The notes under the pieces were generated by a model. It was not told the DNA's origin. It ran no database searches and saw nothing but the letters and a program-made list of their open reading frames with translations. A program made the translations under genes and the position numbers. From VXYL01 sp964348085 (GTDB lineage Bacteria > Pseudomonadota > Gammaproteobacteria > Pseudomonadales > Azotimanducaceae): a DNA stretch of 64,000 bases. The first letter of the stretch is position 1, and every line of letters begins with the position of its first letter. Below are positions 47,274-56,242 of this stretch, in pieces. Where the stretch lies: NCBI GenBank assembly GCA_964348085.1, contig CAYGBI010000010.1, positions 1 through 64,000 on the forward strand, read 5' to 3'.

Positions 47274-48226
47274 GGCACGGCTGTGGCCGTCCTGCCCAGC
47301 GGCAGACTCACTTGCCTGCCGTCCGGCAAACGTCGCAGCGGATGGGGCGTGGTGATATCCGTGTCGCCGACTACGCTGGCGATGGTGGCGAGCGGCTCGC
47401 CCTTGGGGGCCAAACCGGGAATGGCCGCCAAGAGACCCTTCGTGTACGGGTGCGCGGGGTTCTTCAATACCTGCCGCACCGTGCCGATCTCCAGCACCCG
47501 GCCTTGATACATCACCACCACTTGGTCGGCAATCTGCGCGACCACGCCCAAGTCGTGGGTGATGAACAGCACCGAGTTGCCAAGATCGTGTTGAAGATCC
47601 TTGATGAGCGTGAGGATCTCGGCTTGGATGGTCACGTCGAGGGCCGTTGTCGGCTCGTCGCAGATCAGCACTTCCGGATGGCAGACGAGCGCCATGGCGA
47701 TGACCACGCGCTGCCGCATGCCGCCGGAAAACTCGAAGGGATACATCTTGATGCGCCGGTCGATGTCGCCGATGCCCACTCGCTCGAGCATTTCCGCCGC
47801 TTCGCTCATGGCCTGCCTGCGCGTCACCTTGCGGTGACAGAGGATGGCTTCCGAGACTTGGTTGCCCACCGTGTACACCGGGGAGAGGGCGGTCATGGGT
47901 TCTTGGAAAACCATGCTGATGTGGCCGCCTCGCAGTTCCTGCAGCCGAGGGTCTTTCTTGCCAAGCGAGACGATCTCGAACGCCGGCATGTCGGTCGGCA
48001 TGAAGTCGATGCGCCCGCCGACGATCTTGCCCGGCGGCTGCACCAGCCGCATGATGCAGTTGGCGGTGACCGACTTGCCGGACCCGGACTCGCCCACGAT
48101 GGCGGTCACCTTGCCGCGCGGCACGTCGAAACCGACGTTCACCAAGGCGTGGGTGAGGCCGATATCGGTTTTGAAATCCACCGCCAAATCGCGGACCTCC
48201 AGCACATTGTCCACGGCGTCGGTCAT
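47270..48226 (-). CDS. Oligopeptide/dipeptide ABC transporter ATP-binding protein (OppD/DppD type)
   Basis: A 318-residue ATPase, partner of the OppF-type protein. It shows Walker A VGESGSGKSVTANCIMRLVQ, the Q-loop segment SMVFQEPMTALSPVYTVGN, signature FSGGMRQRVVIAMALVCHPE, Walker B VLICDEPTTALDVTIQ and the switch His in FITHDLGVVAQIAD. The C-terminal region carries the OppD-type extension with the PYTKGLLAAIPGLAPKGEPL segment. The ATG at 48226 overlaps the permease stop as ATGA. I use this start rather than the longer open frame upstream, which lies within the permease gene. Confidence 0.95.
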   Translation of the reverse strand: MTDAVDNVLEVRDLAVDFKTDIGLTHALVNVGFDVPRGKVTAIVGESGSGKSVTANCIMRLVQPPGKIVGGRIDFMPTDMPAFEIVSLGKKDPRLQELRGGHISMVFQEPMTALSPVYTVGNQVSEAILCHRKVTRRQAMSEAAEMLERVGIGDIDRRIKMYPFEFSGGMRQRVVIAMALVCHPEVLICDEPTTALDVTIQAEILTLIKDLQHDLGNSVLFITHDLGVVAQIADQVVVMYQGRVLEIGTVRQVLKNPAHPYTKGLLAAIPGLAPKGEPLATIASVVGDTDITTPHPLRRLPDGRQVSLPLGRTATAVP

Positions 48227-49407
48227 CGAGCGCCGCCAGTGCTGTAGGGGTCCGCGGCATCCCGCAAGCCGTCGCCGAGCAGGTTGAAGGCCATGACCGC
48301 GAGCACCACCGCGACGCCGGGCAAGAGCTGCCACGGCGTCATCTCGATCACCAAGGGGTTTTGCGCCTGAAACAGCAGCACGCCCCAACTAACGACCGGC
48401 GGGCGCAGGCCGATGCCGAGGAAGGAGAGCGCCGTTTCGCCGAGAATCATGGCCGGTACGGCGAGCGTTGCGGTGGCGATGATGTGGCTTGCGAAGTTCG
48501 GCAGCATGTGGCGACGGATGACCCTCGGCGTGCTGGCGCCGATGAGCCTCGCCGCCATCACGAAGTCTTCCTCTCGCAACGCCAGGAAACGTCCCCGCAC
48601 TTGCCGCGCCAGCGCCGTCCAACCGAACAGCGAGAGGATGATGGTGACGCCGAAATAGACCAAGAGCGGCGACCAATGCACCGGCAGGGCGGCCGACAGC
48701 GCCATCCACAGCGGCAGTGCCGGCAAGCACTGCAACACCTCGATGACCTTGTTGACGCTACGGTCCGCCAACCCGCCCAGATAGCCGGCGAGGCCGCCGA
48801 GCGTGATGCCGAAGACGATGGTGAGCACGACGCCGACGAAGCCGATGGACAGCGAGATTCGGCCGCCGTATAGCACGCGCGACAGCATGTCGCGCCCTAG
48901 CGGGTCGGTGCCGAACAGGTGTATGTAGCCGCCTGCGTCGGTTGTGAACAGGTGGCGGTCGGTGGCCAGCAGATTCCACAGTTTGTACGGTTCGCCCGGC
49001 GCGAAGAAGCGGATGGGAAACATGCGGCTGGTGTCTTCGCTGTATTCGCGCATCCACGTGTCCGGATTCACCTCCATGTGGTAGGCGTAGACGAACGGGC
49101 GCAGGTGGAAATTGCCGTCGGCGTCGAAGAAGTGCATCGCCATGGGCGGGGCGTTGATGGCGTCCTGATTGCGCGTCGTGGTGCCGTACGGCGCGAAGAA
49201 CTCGCAGAAAATCACCAGCACATACAGCACGAGCAGAAAGACGCCACTGGCATAGGCCAACCGATGACGCCGAAAGCGCAGCCAGATCAGCCGCTTCGGC
49301 GATATGGTGGTCTCTTCCGCCCGGACTGCCAGCCCATCCGGCGCCGGCGACGTACCCGGTCGGGGCGACACGGGCGTCGCCGTACCGTCGGCGGCGACTT
49401 CACTCAA
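48223..49407 (-). CDS. Oligopeptide/dipeptide ABC transporter permease (OppC/DppC type)
   Basis: A 394-residue permease with a long N-terminal tail (about 40 residues), then an N-terminal helix, a periplasmic insertion of roughly 110 residues (about residues 70-160) and the transport domain. The coupling segment is RLIGASTPRVIRRHMLPNFA (EAA-like loop). The large insertion between helices 1 and 2 with MHFFDADGNFHLRPFVYAYH is longer than in a classic DppC and is typical of some OppC-like permeases. Its ATG overlaps the OppB stop by eight bases. Confidence 0.93.
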   Translation of the reverse strand: MSEVAADGTATPVSPRPGTSPAPDGLAVRAEETTISPKRLIWLRFRRHRLAYASGVFLLVLYVLVIFCEFFAPYGTTTRNQDAINAPPMAMHFFDADGNFHLRPFVYAYHMEVNPDTWMREYSEDTSRMFPIRFFAPGEPYKLWNLLATDRHLFTTDAGGYIHLFGTDPLGRDMLSRVLYGGRISLSIGFVGVVLTIVFGITLGGLAGYLGGLADRSVNKVIEVLQCLPALPLWMALSAALPVHWSPLLVYFGVTIILSLFGWTALARQVRGRFLALREEDFVMAARLIGASTPRVIRRHMLPNFASHIIATATLAVPAMILGETALSFLGIGLRPPVVSWGVLLFQAQNPLVIEMTPWQLLPGVAVVLAVMAFNLLGDGLRDAADPYSTGGAR

Positions 49408-50383
49408 AACGAATCCTCGGGTCCACCCAAGCCAGCAACAGGTCGGAAAGCAGAATGCCGAACACTACCAAGAGGGCTAGCCACATCAGCAAACTGCCGG
49501 CGAGGAACATGTCTTGGTTGAGCAGTGCCTGCAGCAAGAGCGGGCCGATCGTCGGCAATCCCATCACCATGCCCACCAGCGCCTCGCCGGAGATCAATGC
49601 CGGCAGCATCAGGCCGATGTTGCTGATGAAGGGATTGATGGCGATGCGTACGGGGTATTTCAGCAACAGCTTGATCGGCTTCACGCCCTTGGCGCGAGCC
49701 GTCACCACATAGGGCTTGTTCAGCTCGTCGAGTAGGTTGGCGCGCAGGATGCGCATGGTGAAAGCGGCGCCGCCGGCGCCGACGATAACCATCGGCAGCC
49801 AGATGTGCGCCAGCATGTCGCCCACCCGGGCGACGCTCCACGGCGCGTCCTCGAACTCCGGCGAAAAAAGGCCACCGGTGCTGATGCCGAACCACTCGAA
49901 GCCGATGTGCATGAAGATGAGCGCCAACAAGAATGGCGGCGTTGCCAAACCGACGAGGGCGATGGTGGTCATGATGTAGTCGCCGATGCGGTATTGGCGC
50001 ACCGCCGAGTAGATGCCGATCGGCAACGCCACTAGCCAAGTGAAGAACAACGCAGAGATGGTGATCGAGAGTGTATAGCCGAGTCGCTCCCACACCAGCT
50101 CGTTGACCGGCCGAGAGAACAGGTAGGAATACCCCATGTCGCCGGAAAGGAAATTGACCGCCCAATAGAAATATTGCAGCACCATGGGCTTGTCGAGGTT
50201 GAACTGGGCGCGCAGGTTCTGCACCTGCTCTTCCGTCACGTCCACCCCTTGCGCCTGCAGGCGATCGAGCATCGAGGAGACGACGTCGCCTTCCGGCAGT
50301 TGCACGACAGTGAAGACGATGACCGAGATAATGGCGAGCGTGGGGATCATGCCCAAGAGGCGCGACGCCAAGTACGACCTCAT
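49400..50383 (-). CDS. Oligopeptide/dipeptide ABC transporter permease (OppB/DppB type)
   Basis: A 327-residue inner-membrane permease. The N-terminus MRSYLASRLLGMIPTLAIIS is typical of OppB/DppB. Later come six helices, with the coupling EAA-type loop in TARAKGVKPIKLLLKYPVRI. Its ATG (50383) overlaps the stop of the substrate-binding protein gene as ATGA. It works with OppC and the two ATPases to move the substrate delivered by the binding protein. Confidence 0.95.
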   Translation of the reverse strand: MRSYLASRLLGMIPTLAIISVIVFTVVQLPEGDVVSSMLDRLQAQGVDVTEEQVQNLRAQFNLDKPMVLQYFYWAVNFLSGDMGYSYLFSRPVNELVWERLGYTLSITISALFFTWLVALPIGIYSAVRQYRIGDYIMTTIALVGLATPPFLLALIFMHIGFEWFGISTGGLFSPEFEDAPWSVARVGDMLAHIWLPMVIVGAGGAAFTMRILRANLLDELNKPYVVTARAKGVKPIKLLLKYPVRIAINPFISNIGLMLPALISGEALVGMVMGLPTIGPLLLQALLNQDMFLAGSLLMWLALLVVFGILLSDLLLAWVDPRIRFE

Positions 50384-52413
50384 TGCGCCTGCTCTTCCCG
50401 TCCGGACGCTGCTTCAGGCGTGTCGTCGAGGTACCAAGTGGACGGGTGATAGGCGAGTGTCCAGCGGTTGTCCCATCCCCATATGCCGGTCGGCGTTACG
50501 TTCTTGAGGCGGGTGGAGACCACTACGGGGTGCGGCGCTTGGCCCACGGTGCCGATGGTCCAGAGATTCTCCGCCGCCGCTTCGAGCAGCGTCTTGGCCG
50601 CTTTCGTGCGGTGTTCCTCGGTAACGGCGGTGCGCAGTTCATCGCCCCAATATTGGAGGTTTTTGATAGTCGGTGGCGGTTCTTCGCCGAGCTCGCCGTT
50701 GGTTTGGTAGTAGCGTGCCCAGTGATTCCACATGGCGATGTCCCAACCCGAACGGTGGGGATAGAACCAATCCGGCACCAGTGGGAAGAGAATGTCCGTC
50801 ACCTTGTCGGCGTGCCACAGCGTCATTTGCATCTTGTTCGCTTGGGCGCGTTCGGATTGCAGCCGACGTTCGACGGACTTCAGGCGCATGTCGATGCCCA
50901 CCTCGCGCCAGTAATCGCGCACCAGTTCCATGGTGATGGTCTTCGGCGTTTCGAAATCCAGATATTCGAAAGTGATGGTGAGCTTCGAGCCGTCCGGGTA
51001 CTCGCGCAAGCCGTCCCCGTCGATGTCATCGAGGCCGAGTTCGTCCAGCAATTGGCGCGCGTAGTCGGGGTCGTAGCGCGTATGGGCGTCGGCGAAGCGC
51101 TTCTCGTACCAGCGGCTCGTGGGGTGTGCCGTCACCTGGCTCGGCACGCCCCGCCCGAAGTAGATCACTTCGTTCATCTGCGGCCGATTGATGGCGTGGG
51201 AGAGGGCGCGGATGAAACGCCGGTCTCCTTTGCCCCACAAGAGTTCCCGGTACTTAGGGTCGTCGTAGTTGTAGTTCGGCTGAATGGACACGTCGCTGAC
51301 GTGCAACCGCGTCCAGACGTGAACTTGGTTGACCCCCTTGACCTCGCCGAGCTTCAACAGCGGAATGTCCTCCGTCTTCAGTGCGAACGCGGCGAAATCG
51401 AGCTGGCCGGTGGCGGCTTGGAAGGCGATCATCTTGGAGTTTTCCAGCAGGATGATGGCGTCCACTTTGTCGATATAGGGCAACTGCCGACCCTCGGGGT
51501 CGACTTTGAAGTAGTAGGGGTTGCGCTCCAGGCGCAGTTTGAAGGGCGTGCGCTCGATGACCTTGTAGGCGCGTAGCGTGGGCACCCGCACGGCGTCTTC
51601 GTCGCCCCAGCCGCGCAGGGCGTTGTACATCGCCATCCAAGTGACGAAGCCCTCCTCCTCCACCAAGGCGTCGAGTTCGTCCTTGTCCCGGTAGGCGGGG
51701 TGGTACTGCTTGAAGAAGTGCATCGGGTCCACGAAGTGGCTGCCGTACTGCGCGAAGAAGTTGGGGAACATGGGGTTCGGGTCGGGGAACACGTACTGGA
51801 AGGTCAGTTCGTCGATTTTGACGAACTCGCACCCCTGCACCAGCCGGTAGGTGACCGGCGACATTTCCGGATCCAACCACACGTGGTTGAGCCGGAACAT
51901 CCAGTCGTCGGCGGTGACCGGTGCGCCGTCGGACCATTTCAACCCGGCGCGCAGCCGCACCGTGGTCACGCGGCCGTCTTCGCTCACCTCCCAGGATTCC
52001 GCCAGATTGGGCAGGATGTTGCGCATGTCCGCGGACAACGTGAGCGCGTGCTCCCAGTTGAAGAACTGCCACGTGTCCCACAGGGTGATGCGCGCCGTGC
52101 CGCCGTATTTGCCAATGCTACGGTAGGGGGTGAGCACCACCGGGTCTTCCGGTAGGCGCTCCGTCACGCTAGGCAAGTCGTGACTGTCCAAGTAGGGGCT
52201 TTGCGAAAAGCTCGTGACGCCGAGCTCGCTTGCGGTCGCCGGCGGCTCGAACCACTCCTCGGGCCAATCGCTTTCCGCGCCGAAGCTCGCCGCGCCGAGA
52301 GCCACGGCAATGCACCCCAGCGATGTGGCGACGTAGGCGGTTGGCAGGTTGGCGCTCAGGTTCGGCTTCGCTCTTCGTGTCGCATAGTGGCCACAAGCCC
52401 GTTGGCGAGTCAA
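50380..52413 (-). CDS. Extracellular solute-binding protein of Opp/Dpp family (family 5)
   Basis: A binding protein of about 677 residues that captures peptides or related solutes in the periplasm. The mature part includes LAESWEVSEDGRVTTVRLRA followed by GLKWSDGAPVTADDWMFRLN, the family 5 signature region, then YPDGSKLTITFEYLD and NKMQMTLWHADKVT. The upstream segment ANLPTAYVATSLGCIAVALG and its AASFGAES end look like a signal peptide. The start is uncertain: I propose TTG at 52413, which overlaps the previous stop as TTGA; no ATG is available near the signal peptide. It is longer than the usual 520-600 residues. Confidence 0.88.
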   Translation of the reverse strand: MTRQRACGHYATRRAKPNLSANLPTAYVATSLGCIAVALGAASFGAESDWPEEWFEPPATASELGVTSFSQSPYLDSHDLPSVTERLPEDPVVLTPYRSIGKYGGTARITLWDTWQFFNWEHALTLSADMRNILPNLAESWEVSEDGRVTTVRLRAGLKWSDGAPVTADDWMFRLNHVWLDPEMSPVTYRLVQGCEFVKIDELTFQYVFPDPNPMFPNFFAQYGSHFVDPMHFFKQYHPAYRDKDELDALVEEEGFVTWMAMYNALRGWGDEDAVRVPTLRAYKVIERTPFKLRLERNPYYFKVDPEGRQLPYIDKVDAIILLENSKMIAFQAATGQLDFAAFALKTEDIPLLKLGEVKGVNQVHVWTRLHVSDVSIQPNYNYDDPKYRELLWGKGDRRFIRALSHAINRPQMNEVIYFGRGVPSQVTAHPTSRWYEKRFADAHTRYDPDYARQLLDELGLDDIDGDGLREYPDGSKLTITFEYLDFETPKTITMELVRDYWREVGIDMRLKSVERRLQSERAQANKMQMTLWHADKVTDILFPLVPDWFYPHRSGWDIAMWNHWARYYQTNGELGEEPPPTIKNLQYWGDELRTAVTEEHRTKAAKTLLEAAAENLWTIGTVGQAPHPVVVSTRLKNVTPTGIWGWDNRWTLAYHPSTWYLDDTPEAASGREEQAQ

Positions 52414-53486
52414 GCGCCACTTGAGGCCGTTATGGCCTCGGCGATGGCGTTGCCTAGCGTTTCGGTGTCGGCTTCGCCGCCCATGTCCGGGGTCAACGTG
52501 GCGGGGTTGGCGAGCGCCGTCTCGATAGCGGCTTCGACGGCGCGCGCGGCCTCCGGATGCCCCAAGTGCTCGAGCATCATGGCGCCCGACCAGATCTGAC
52601 CGATGGGGTTGCAGATGCCTTTGCCGGCGATGTCCGGCGCGGAGCCGTGTACCGGCTCGAACATCGAGGGAAACTCGCGCTCCGGATTGATGTTCGCGGA
52701 TGGCGCGATGCCGATGGTGCCGGCCACCGCCGGTCCCAAGTCGGAAAGAATGTCGCCGAACAGATTGCTGCCGACGACTACGTCGAACCAGTCCGGGTGC
52801 AGCACGAACTGCGCGGCGAGGATGTCCACGTGGAACTTCGCGGTATCCACGTCCGGGTACTCGGCCGCCACCGCCTCGAAGCGTTCGTCCCAAAACGGCA
52901 TGGTGTGCTTGATGCCGTTCGATTTCGTGGCCGAGGTGACGTGCTTTCTCGCCCGGTCTCGGGCCAGTTCGAAGGCGTAGCGGATTATCCGATCCGTGCC
53001 GCGACGGGTGAAGATGCTCTCCTGCACCACGGCTTCGTCGTCCGTGCCGGCGAAAATGCGCCCGCCGACGTCCGAGTACTCGCCTTCGCTGTTCTCCCGC
53101 ACCACGAGAAAGTCGATGTCTTGCGCCGTGCGTCCCCGCAACGGCGATTCGACTCCATCGAGCAGGCGTACCGGGCGCAGATTGACGTACTGCTCAAAGC
53201 GGCGACGAATGGGGATGAGCAAGCCCCACAGCGACACATGGTCCGGCACCCCGGGGAATCCCACCGCGCCGAGAAAGATGGCATCGTGGCGCCGAATGGC
53301 GTCCAAGCCGTCGTCGGGCATCATGCTGCCGGTGTCGACGTACCGCTCGCAGCCCCAGTCGAAATGATCCCAGACGAAGTCGATGCCGAAACGGCGGCCG
53401 ACGACGTCGAGGGCGCGGATGCCTTGCGGCACGGTCTCTTTGCCGATGCCGTCGCCGGGGATCACCGCGATGCGGTAGGTGGTCAC
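52410..53486 (-). CDS. Isocitrate/isopropylmalate dehydrogenase family protein (tartrate dehydrogenase-like)
   Basis: A 358-residue NAD-dependent beta-decarboxylating dehydrogenase. Typical features are the N-terminal MTTYRIAVIPGDGIGKETVP, substrate-binding Arg/Lys in LRPVRLLDG and YAFELARDRARKHVTSATKS, the metal-binding Asp in NLFGDILSDLGPAVAGTIGI, and the NAD loop EPVHGSAPDIAGKGICNPIG. Length and the residues around LWGLLIPIRRRFEQY suit tartrate/malate-type dehydrogenases rather than true IPMDH or IDH. It starts at a GTG (53486). Its stop overlaps the transporter gene that follows, so import and oxidation of a hydroxyacid-containing substrate may be linked. The reaction is inferred. Confidence 0.9.
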   Translation of the reverse strand: MTTYRIAVIPGDGIGKETVPQGIRALDVVGRRFGIDFVWDHFDWGCERYVDTGSMMPDDGLDAIRRHDAIFLGAVGFPGVPDHVSLWGLLIPIRRRFEQYVNLRPVRLLDGVESPLRGRTAQDIDFLVVRENSEGEYSDVGGRIFAGTDDEAVVQESIFTRRGTDRIIRYAFELARDRARKHVTSATKSNGIKHTMPFWDERFEAVAAEYPDVDTAKFHVDILAAQFVLHPDWFDVVVGSNLFGDILSDLGPAVAGTIGIAPSANINPEREFPSMFEPVHGSAPDIAGKGICNPIGQIWSGAMMLEHLGHPEAARAVEAAIETALANPATLTPDMGGEADTETLGNAIAEAITASSGA

Positions 53487-53506
53487 GGCGGCTCCGCTCC
53501 TGCGCC

Positions 53507-54079
53507 CTAGGGGCTCGCCACCAACTGCAAGAACTCCGACCGGGTGGGCGGGTTGTCGCGAAAGCTGCCGAGCATCACGGAGGTCTTCATGCTGGAGTGC
53601 TGCTTCTCCACGCCACGCATCGCCATGCACAGATGTTGCGCCTCGACGATCACGCCGACCCCGGAGGCGTCAGTGACCTCCATAATGGTGGTGGCGATCT
53701 GCTGCGTCAGCGTCTCTTGTATTTGCAGCCGGCGGGCGAACATGTCCACGATACGGGCCACTTTCGACAAGCCGAGCACCCGACCGTTCGGCAGATAGCC
53801 GACATGGCATTTGCCGATAAAGGGTAGCAGGTGGTGTTCGCACATCGAGTACAGCTCAATGTCCTTGACAAGGACGATTTCGTCCAAGTCGGACTCGAAC
53901 AGGGCTTCGTTGACTACCTCGGAGACGCTTTGCCGGTACCCCCGGGTGAGAAACGCCAATGCCTTGGCAGCGCGCTCGGGCGTGTCGCGCAAGCCTTCGC
54001 GGGACGGCTCGTCGCCAACGCCGACAATCAGTTCGCGGTAGGCGCGCGCAAGCGCACGCACCGGATCGGTTTCGCTCAT
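53507..54079 (-). CDS. folE: GTP cyclohydrolase I
   Basis: A 190-residue GTP cyclohydrolase I that opens the guanine ring of GTP in the first step of tetrahydrofolate (and tetrahydrobiopterin or queuosine) synthesis. The zinc ligands are in SMCEHHLLPFIGK (Cys and His) and EAQHLCMAMRGVEKQHS (Cys). The substrate-binding RDTPERAAKALAFLTRGYRQ and GYLPNGRVLGLSKVARIVDM are typical. It lies 21 bp upstream of the isopropylmalate-dehydrogenase-like gene on the same strand, and may share its transcript, but the pairing gives no obvious pathway link. Confidence 0.96.
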   Translation of the reverse strand: MSETDPVRALARAYRELIVGVGDEPSREGLRDTPERAAKALAFLTRGYRQSVSEVVNEALFESDLDEIVLVKDIELYSMCEHHLLPFIGKCHVGYLPNGRVLGLSKVARIVDMFARRLQIQETLTQQIATTIMEVTDASGVGVIVEAQHLCMAMRGVEKQHSSMKTSVMLGSFRDNPPTRSEFLQLVASP

Positions 54080-54134
54080 CTTGTTGTTGATCTGAGAAGG
54101 TATGTCTTGCTTGGCGGAAATCGTCGCTCGCCGG

Positions 54135-55346
54135 TTAGTACGTGATGGCCGTGTCCAAGGTGACCCAGCGCCCGTTGCGCACTTGCGACAAGGTGGAGCT
54201 GTCTACCCCTTTGTGATCGTCGGGGCCGAAGGTCAAGCGATTGCCGAACATGTCCGTGTACTCGGTGAGGGATTCCAGCGCGGCGATCATTCCTTCCCGC
54301 GTGAGGTCGCGTCCGGCGACCTCCAACGCGCGCACGGTCAAATCCGCGCCGCGGTAGCCCACCATCGATGGCAGGCCCGGCGGTTCGCCGTAGCGTTCTT
54401 GGTAGCTCTCGTACCAAGCGCGCACCTCTGGCGACAAGTCGTCGTCCTCGTAGACCAAGGCGATCGGCACGAAGGCGTAGTAGCCCTCGCCGGAACCGCT
54501 CTTTTGATCGGCGATCACCTGACCGTATGCGGCTTCGTTACCTACCCAAGCGACGCCCTCCCAGCCGATCTTGCGCGCCGTCTCGAGCACGAGAATCGTG
54601 TCGCGATGCACGAGCCCCACCATCACCAAGTCGCAGCCTGCGTTCTTCAGGCGCAGCACCGCGGCGGTGAACTCCACGTCGGTGGGCTTGTGCGCGGACT
54701 CGGCGGCCACCGTAAGCCCCATCTCGGCCGTCTGATCGTATACGGCGTCGAGGATTTCTTGGCCGTACTCGGTGTCGTGATAGATGATGCACGGCGTGGT
54801 CTTGCCCATTTCTTCCACGAAGTATTTGACGCCGGCGCGTATCTCCTCGTAGTAGAGGCCCATCTGGCTGAACATGAGCTTGTTGAACGGTGTCACCATG
54901 GCGCGGGCGCCGCTGGCGGGAAACAGGTTGGGTACGTCCGTGCTGAACGGTTGTTCCAACACCGCGATGTTGGTCTGCGTGCCCACCGCCATCAGCATGG
55001 CGAAGATATTGTCGCGATTGATGAGCTTGTTCGCCGCGGCGATGGCGCGGGGAATCTGATAGTTGGAGTCCTCGACGATGAAGCGGATCTGCCGTCCATG
55101 CACGCCGCCTGCGGCATTGATCTCCTCGAAGCGCATGCGCGCCCCGTTGACGATGCCGACGCCCCAGATGGCGACCGGCCCGGTGAGATCGGCGTGGGTG
55201 CCGAACACGACCTCGCTGTCGGTGACGCCGTCGACCTCGACCGCCGGCGTCGCCGCTTCGCCGCCCGGGGCCGCCGGCTCCGCCGGACCGCAGCCGGAAA
55301 CCGACAGGAACGCCGCGAGGGCCAAAGGGGTCGCCAAGGGTCTCAT
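54135..55346 (-). CDS. Periplasmic branched-chain-type amino-acid-binding lipoprotein (LivK-like)
   Basis: A 403-residue ABC substrate-binding protein of the LivK/amide-binding group. The N-terminus MRPLATPLALAAFLSVSGC is a lipoprotein signal with a lipobox (SVSGC), so the mature protein should be lipid-anchored. The fold is seen in VVFGTHADLTGPVAIWGVGI, NGARMRFEEINAAGGVHGRQ and LRLKNAGCDLVMVGLVHRDT. The ATG at 55346 has GGAGGAAT upstream. No permease or ATPase of the Liv type is adjacent, so this is an orphan receptor in this window. It could bind hydrophobic amino acids, amides or urea-type compounds. Confidence 0.88.
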   Translation of the reverse strand: MRPLATPLALAAFLSVSGCGPAEPAAPGGEAATPAVEVDGVTDSEVVFGTHADLTGPVAIWGVGIVNGARMRFEEINAAGGVHGRQIRFIVEDSNYQIPRAIAAANKLINRDNIFAMLMAVGTQTNIAVLEQPFSTDVPNLFPASGARAMVTPFNKLMFSQMGLYYEEIRAGVKYFVEEMGKTTPCIIYHDTEYGQEILDAVYDQTAEMGLTVAAESAHKPTDVEFTAAVLRLKNAGCDLVMVGLVHRDTILVLETARKIGWEGVAWVGNEAAYGQVIADQKSGSGEGYYAFVPIALVYEDDDLSPEVRAWYESYQERYGEPPGLPSMVGYRGADLTVRALEVAGRDLTREGMIAALESLTEYTDMFGNRLTFGPDDHKGVDSSTLSQVRNGRWVTLDTAITY

Positions 55347-55437
55347 CGGTATTCCTCCACCTGCGCTCGTCCGCCAGTCGTGATGTGACGGCGAGCTTAC
55401 GCAATGCCAAGCGTTTGCGCTATGGTCTCGTTGGTTC

Positions 55438-56229
55438 GTGGGAACGGGAGCGCCATTGACGGATCCGCTCGGCAGGTCGCGCAAGCGCGAGTTTATCGAG
55501 CGCGGCTACTTGCGCGTAGCCGCCGTCGTGCCGCCCGGACTGGTGGCGCGCGCCCGCCGGGCGATTAATCACTCGTTGGGCGCCGGCGTCGACCGCGACG
55601 ACTTAACGCGCCTGAACGCGCAATCCTTTTGTGCCGAACTGCGCGACGACCCCCGGCTGTTGGGACTGGCCACCCACCCGCTGGTTTGGGCGCATGTGCG
55701 CTCGCTAGTTGGCGATGACCGCGTCGCAGAGCCTCGAAGTTGCCAGATCGCCTTGCGTTTTCCGCTGCCGGAGGGCATGCCTCGGCGTTTGCCTGGCGCG
55801 CACTTGGATGGCTACCACACGGCGACCAACGGCGTCCCGAACGACGGCGTGGTGCGCAACTTCACGCTGCTGCTGGGCATCATGCTGAGCGACGTGGCGC
55901 GGCCGTTCAGCGGCAACTTCACCGTCTGGCCGGGCACGCATCGGCGCATGGAACGTTACTTCCGGGAGCACGAAGTCAATTCGCTCGAGGGCGGTGCCGT
56001 CGAGCCGCTCGGCATCGGTTTGCCGGAACCGATGGCCGTGACCGGGCGCGCCGGCGACATCGTGCTCGCCCACTATCAGTTGGCGCATGCCGCTTCGCCC
56101 AATCACTCGGGCGACATTCGCTACATGTGCTTCTTTCGCCTTTCGGTGACGTCCCTCGCCACGCACCGCGTCGAATCCATGCGCGACATCTGGCGCGATT
56201 GGCCGGCGCTCGCGGAATACGTACGCTGA
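55438..56229 (+). CDS. Phytanoyl-CoA dioxygenase (PhyH) family oxygenase
   Basis: A 263-residue Fe(II)/2-oxoglutarate-dependent oxygenase of the PhyH family. The iron ligands are in AHLDGYHTATNG (HxD) and, later, a His of the segment HYQLAHAASPNHSGDIRYMC, with Arg in the 2-oxoglutarate site. Small-molecule hydroxylation or halogen-independent oxidation are possible reactions. It starts at a GTG (55438); a TTG six codons later is also possible. It is divergent from the LivK-like gene and convergent with the isoaspartyl methyltransferase gene. Substrate unknown. Confidence 0.85.
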   Translation: MGTGAPLTDPLGRSRKREFIERGYLRVAAVVPPGLVARARRAINHSLGAGVDRDDLTRLNAQSFCAELRDDPRLLGLATHPLVWAHVRSLVGDDRVAEPRSCQIALRFPLPEGMPRRLPGAHLDGYHTATNGVPNDGVVRNFTLLLGIMLSDVARPFSGNFTVWPGTHRRMERYFREHEVNSLEGGAVEPLGIGLPEPMAVTGRAGDIVLAHYQLAHAASPNHSGDIRYMCFFRLSVTSLATHRVESMRDIWRDWPALAEYVR

Positions 56230-56242
56230 TCGCCCCGCGCGG

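Noticed and set aside
48227..48388. Longer start for the OppD-type ATPase
   Set aside because: This part lies inside the OppC permease gene and shows no ATPase similarity; the ATG at 48226 overlaps the permease stop as ATGA.
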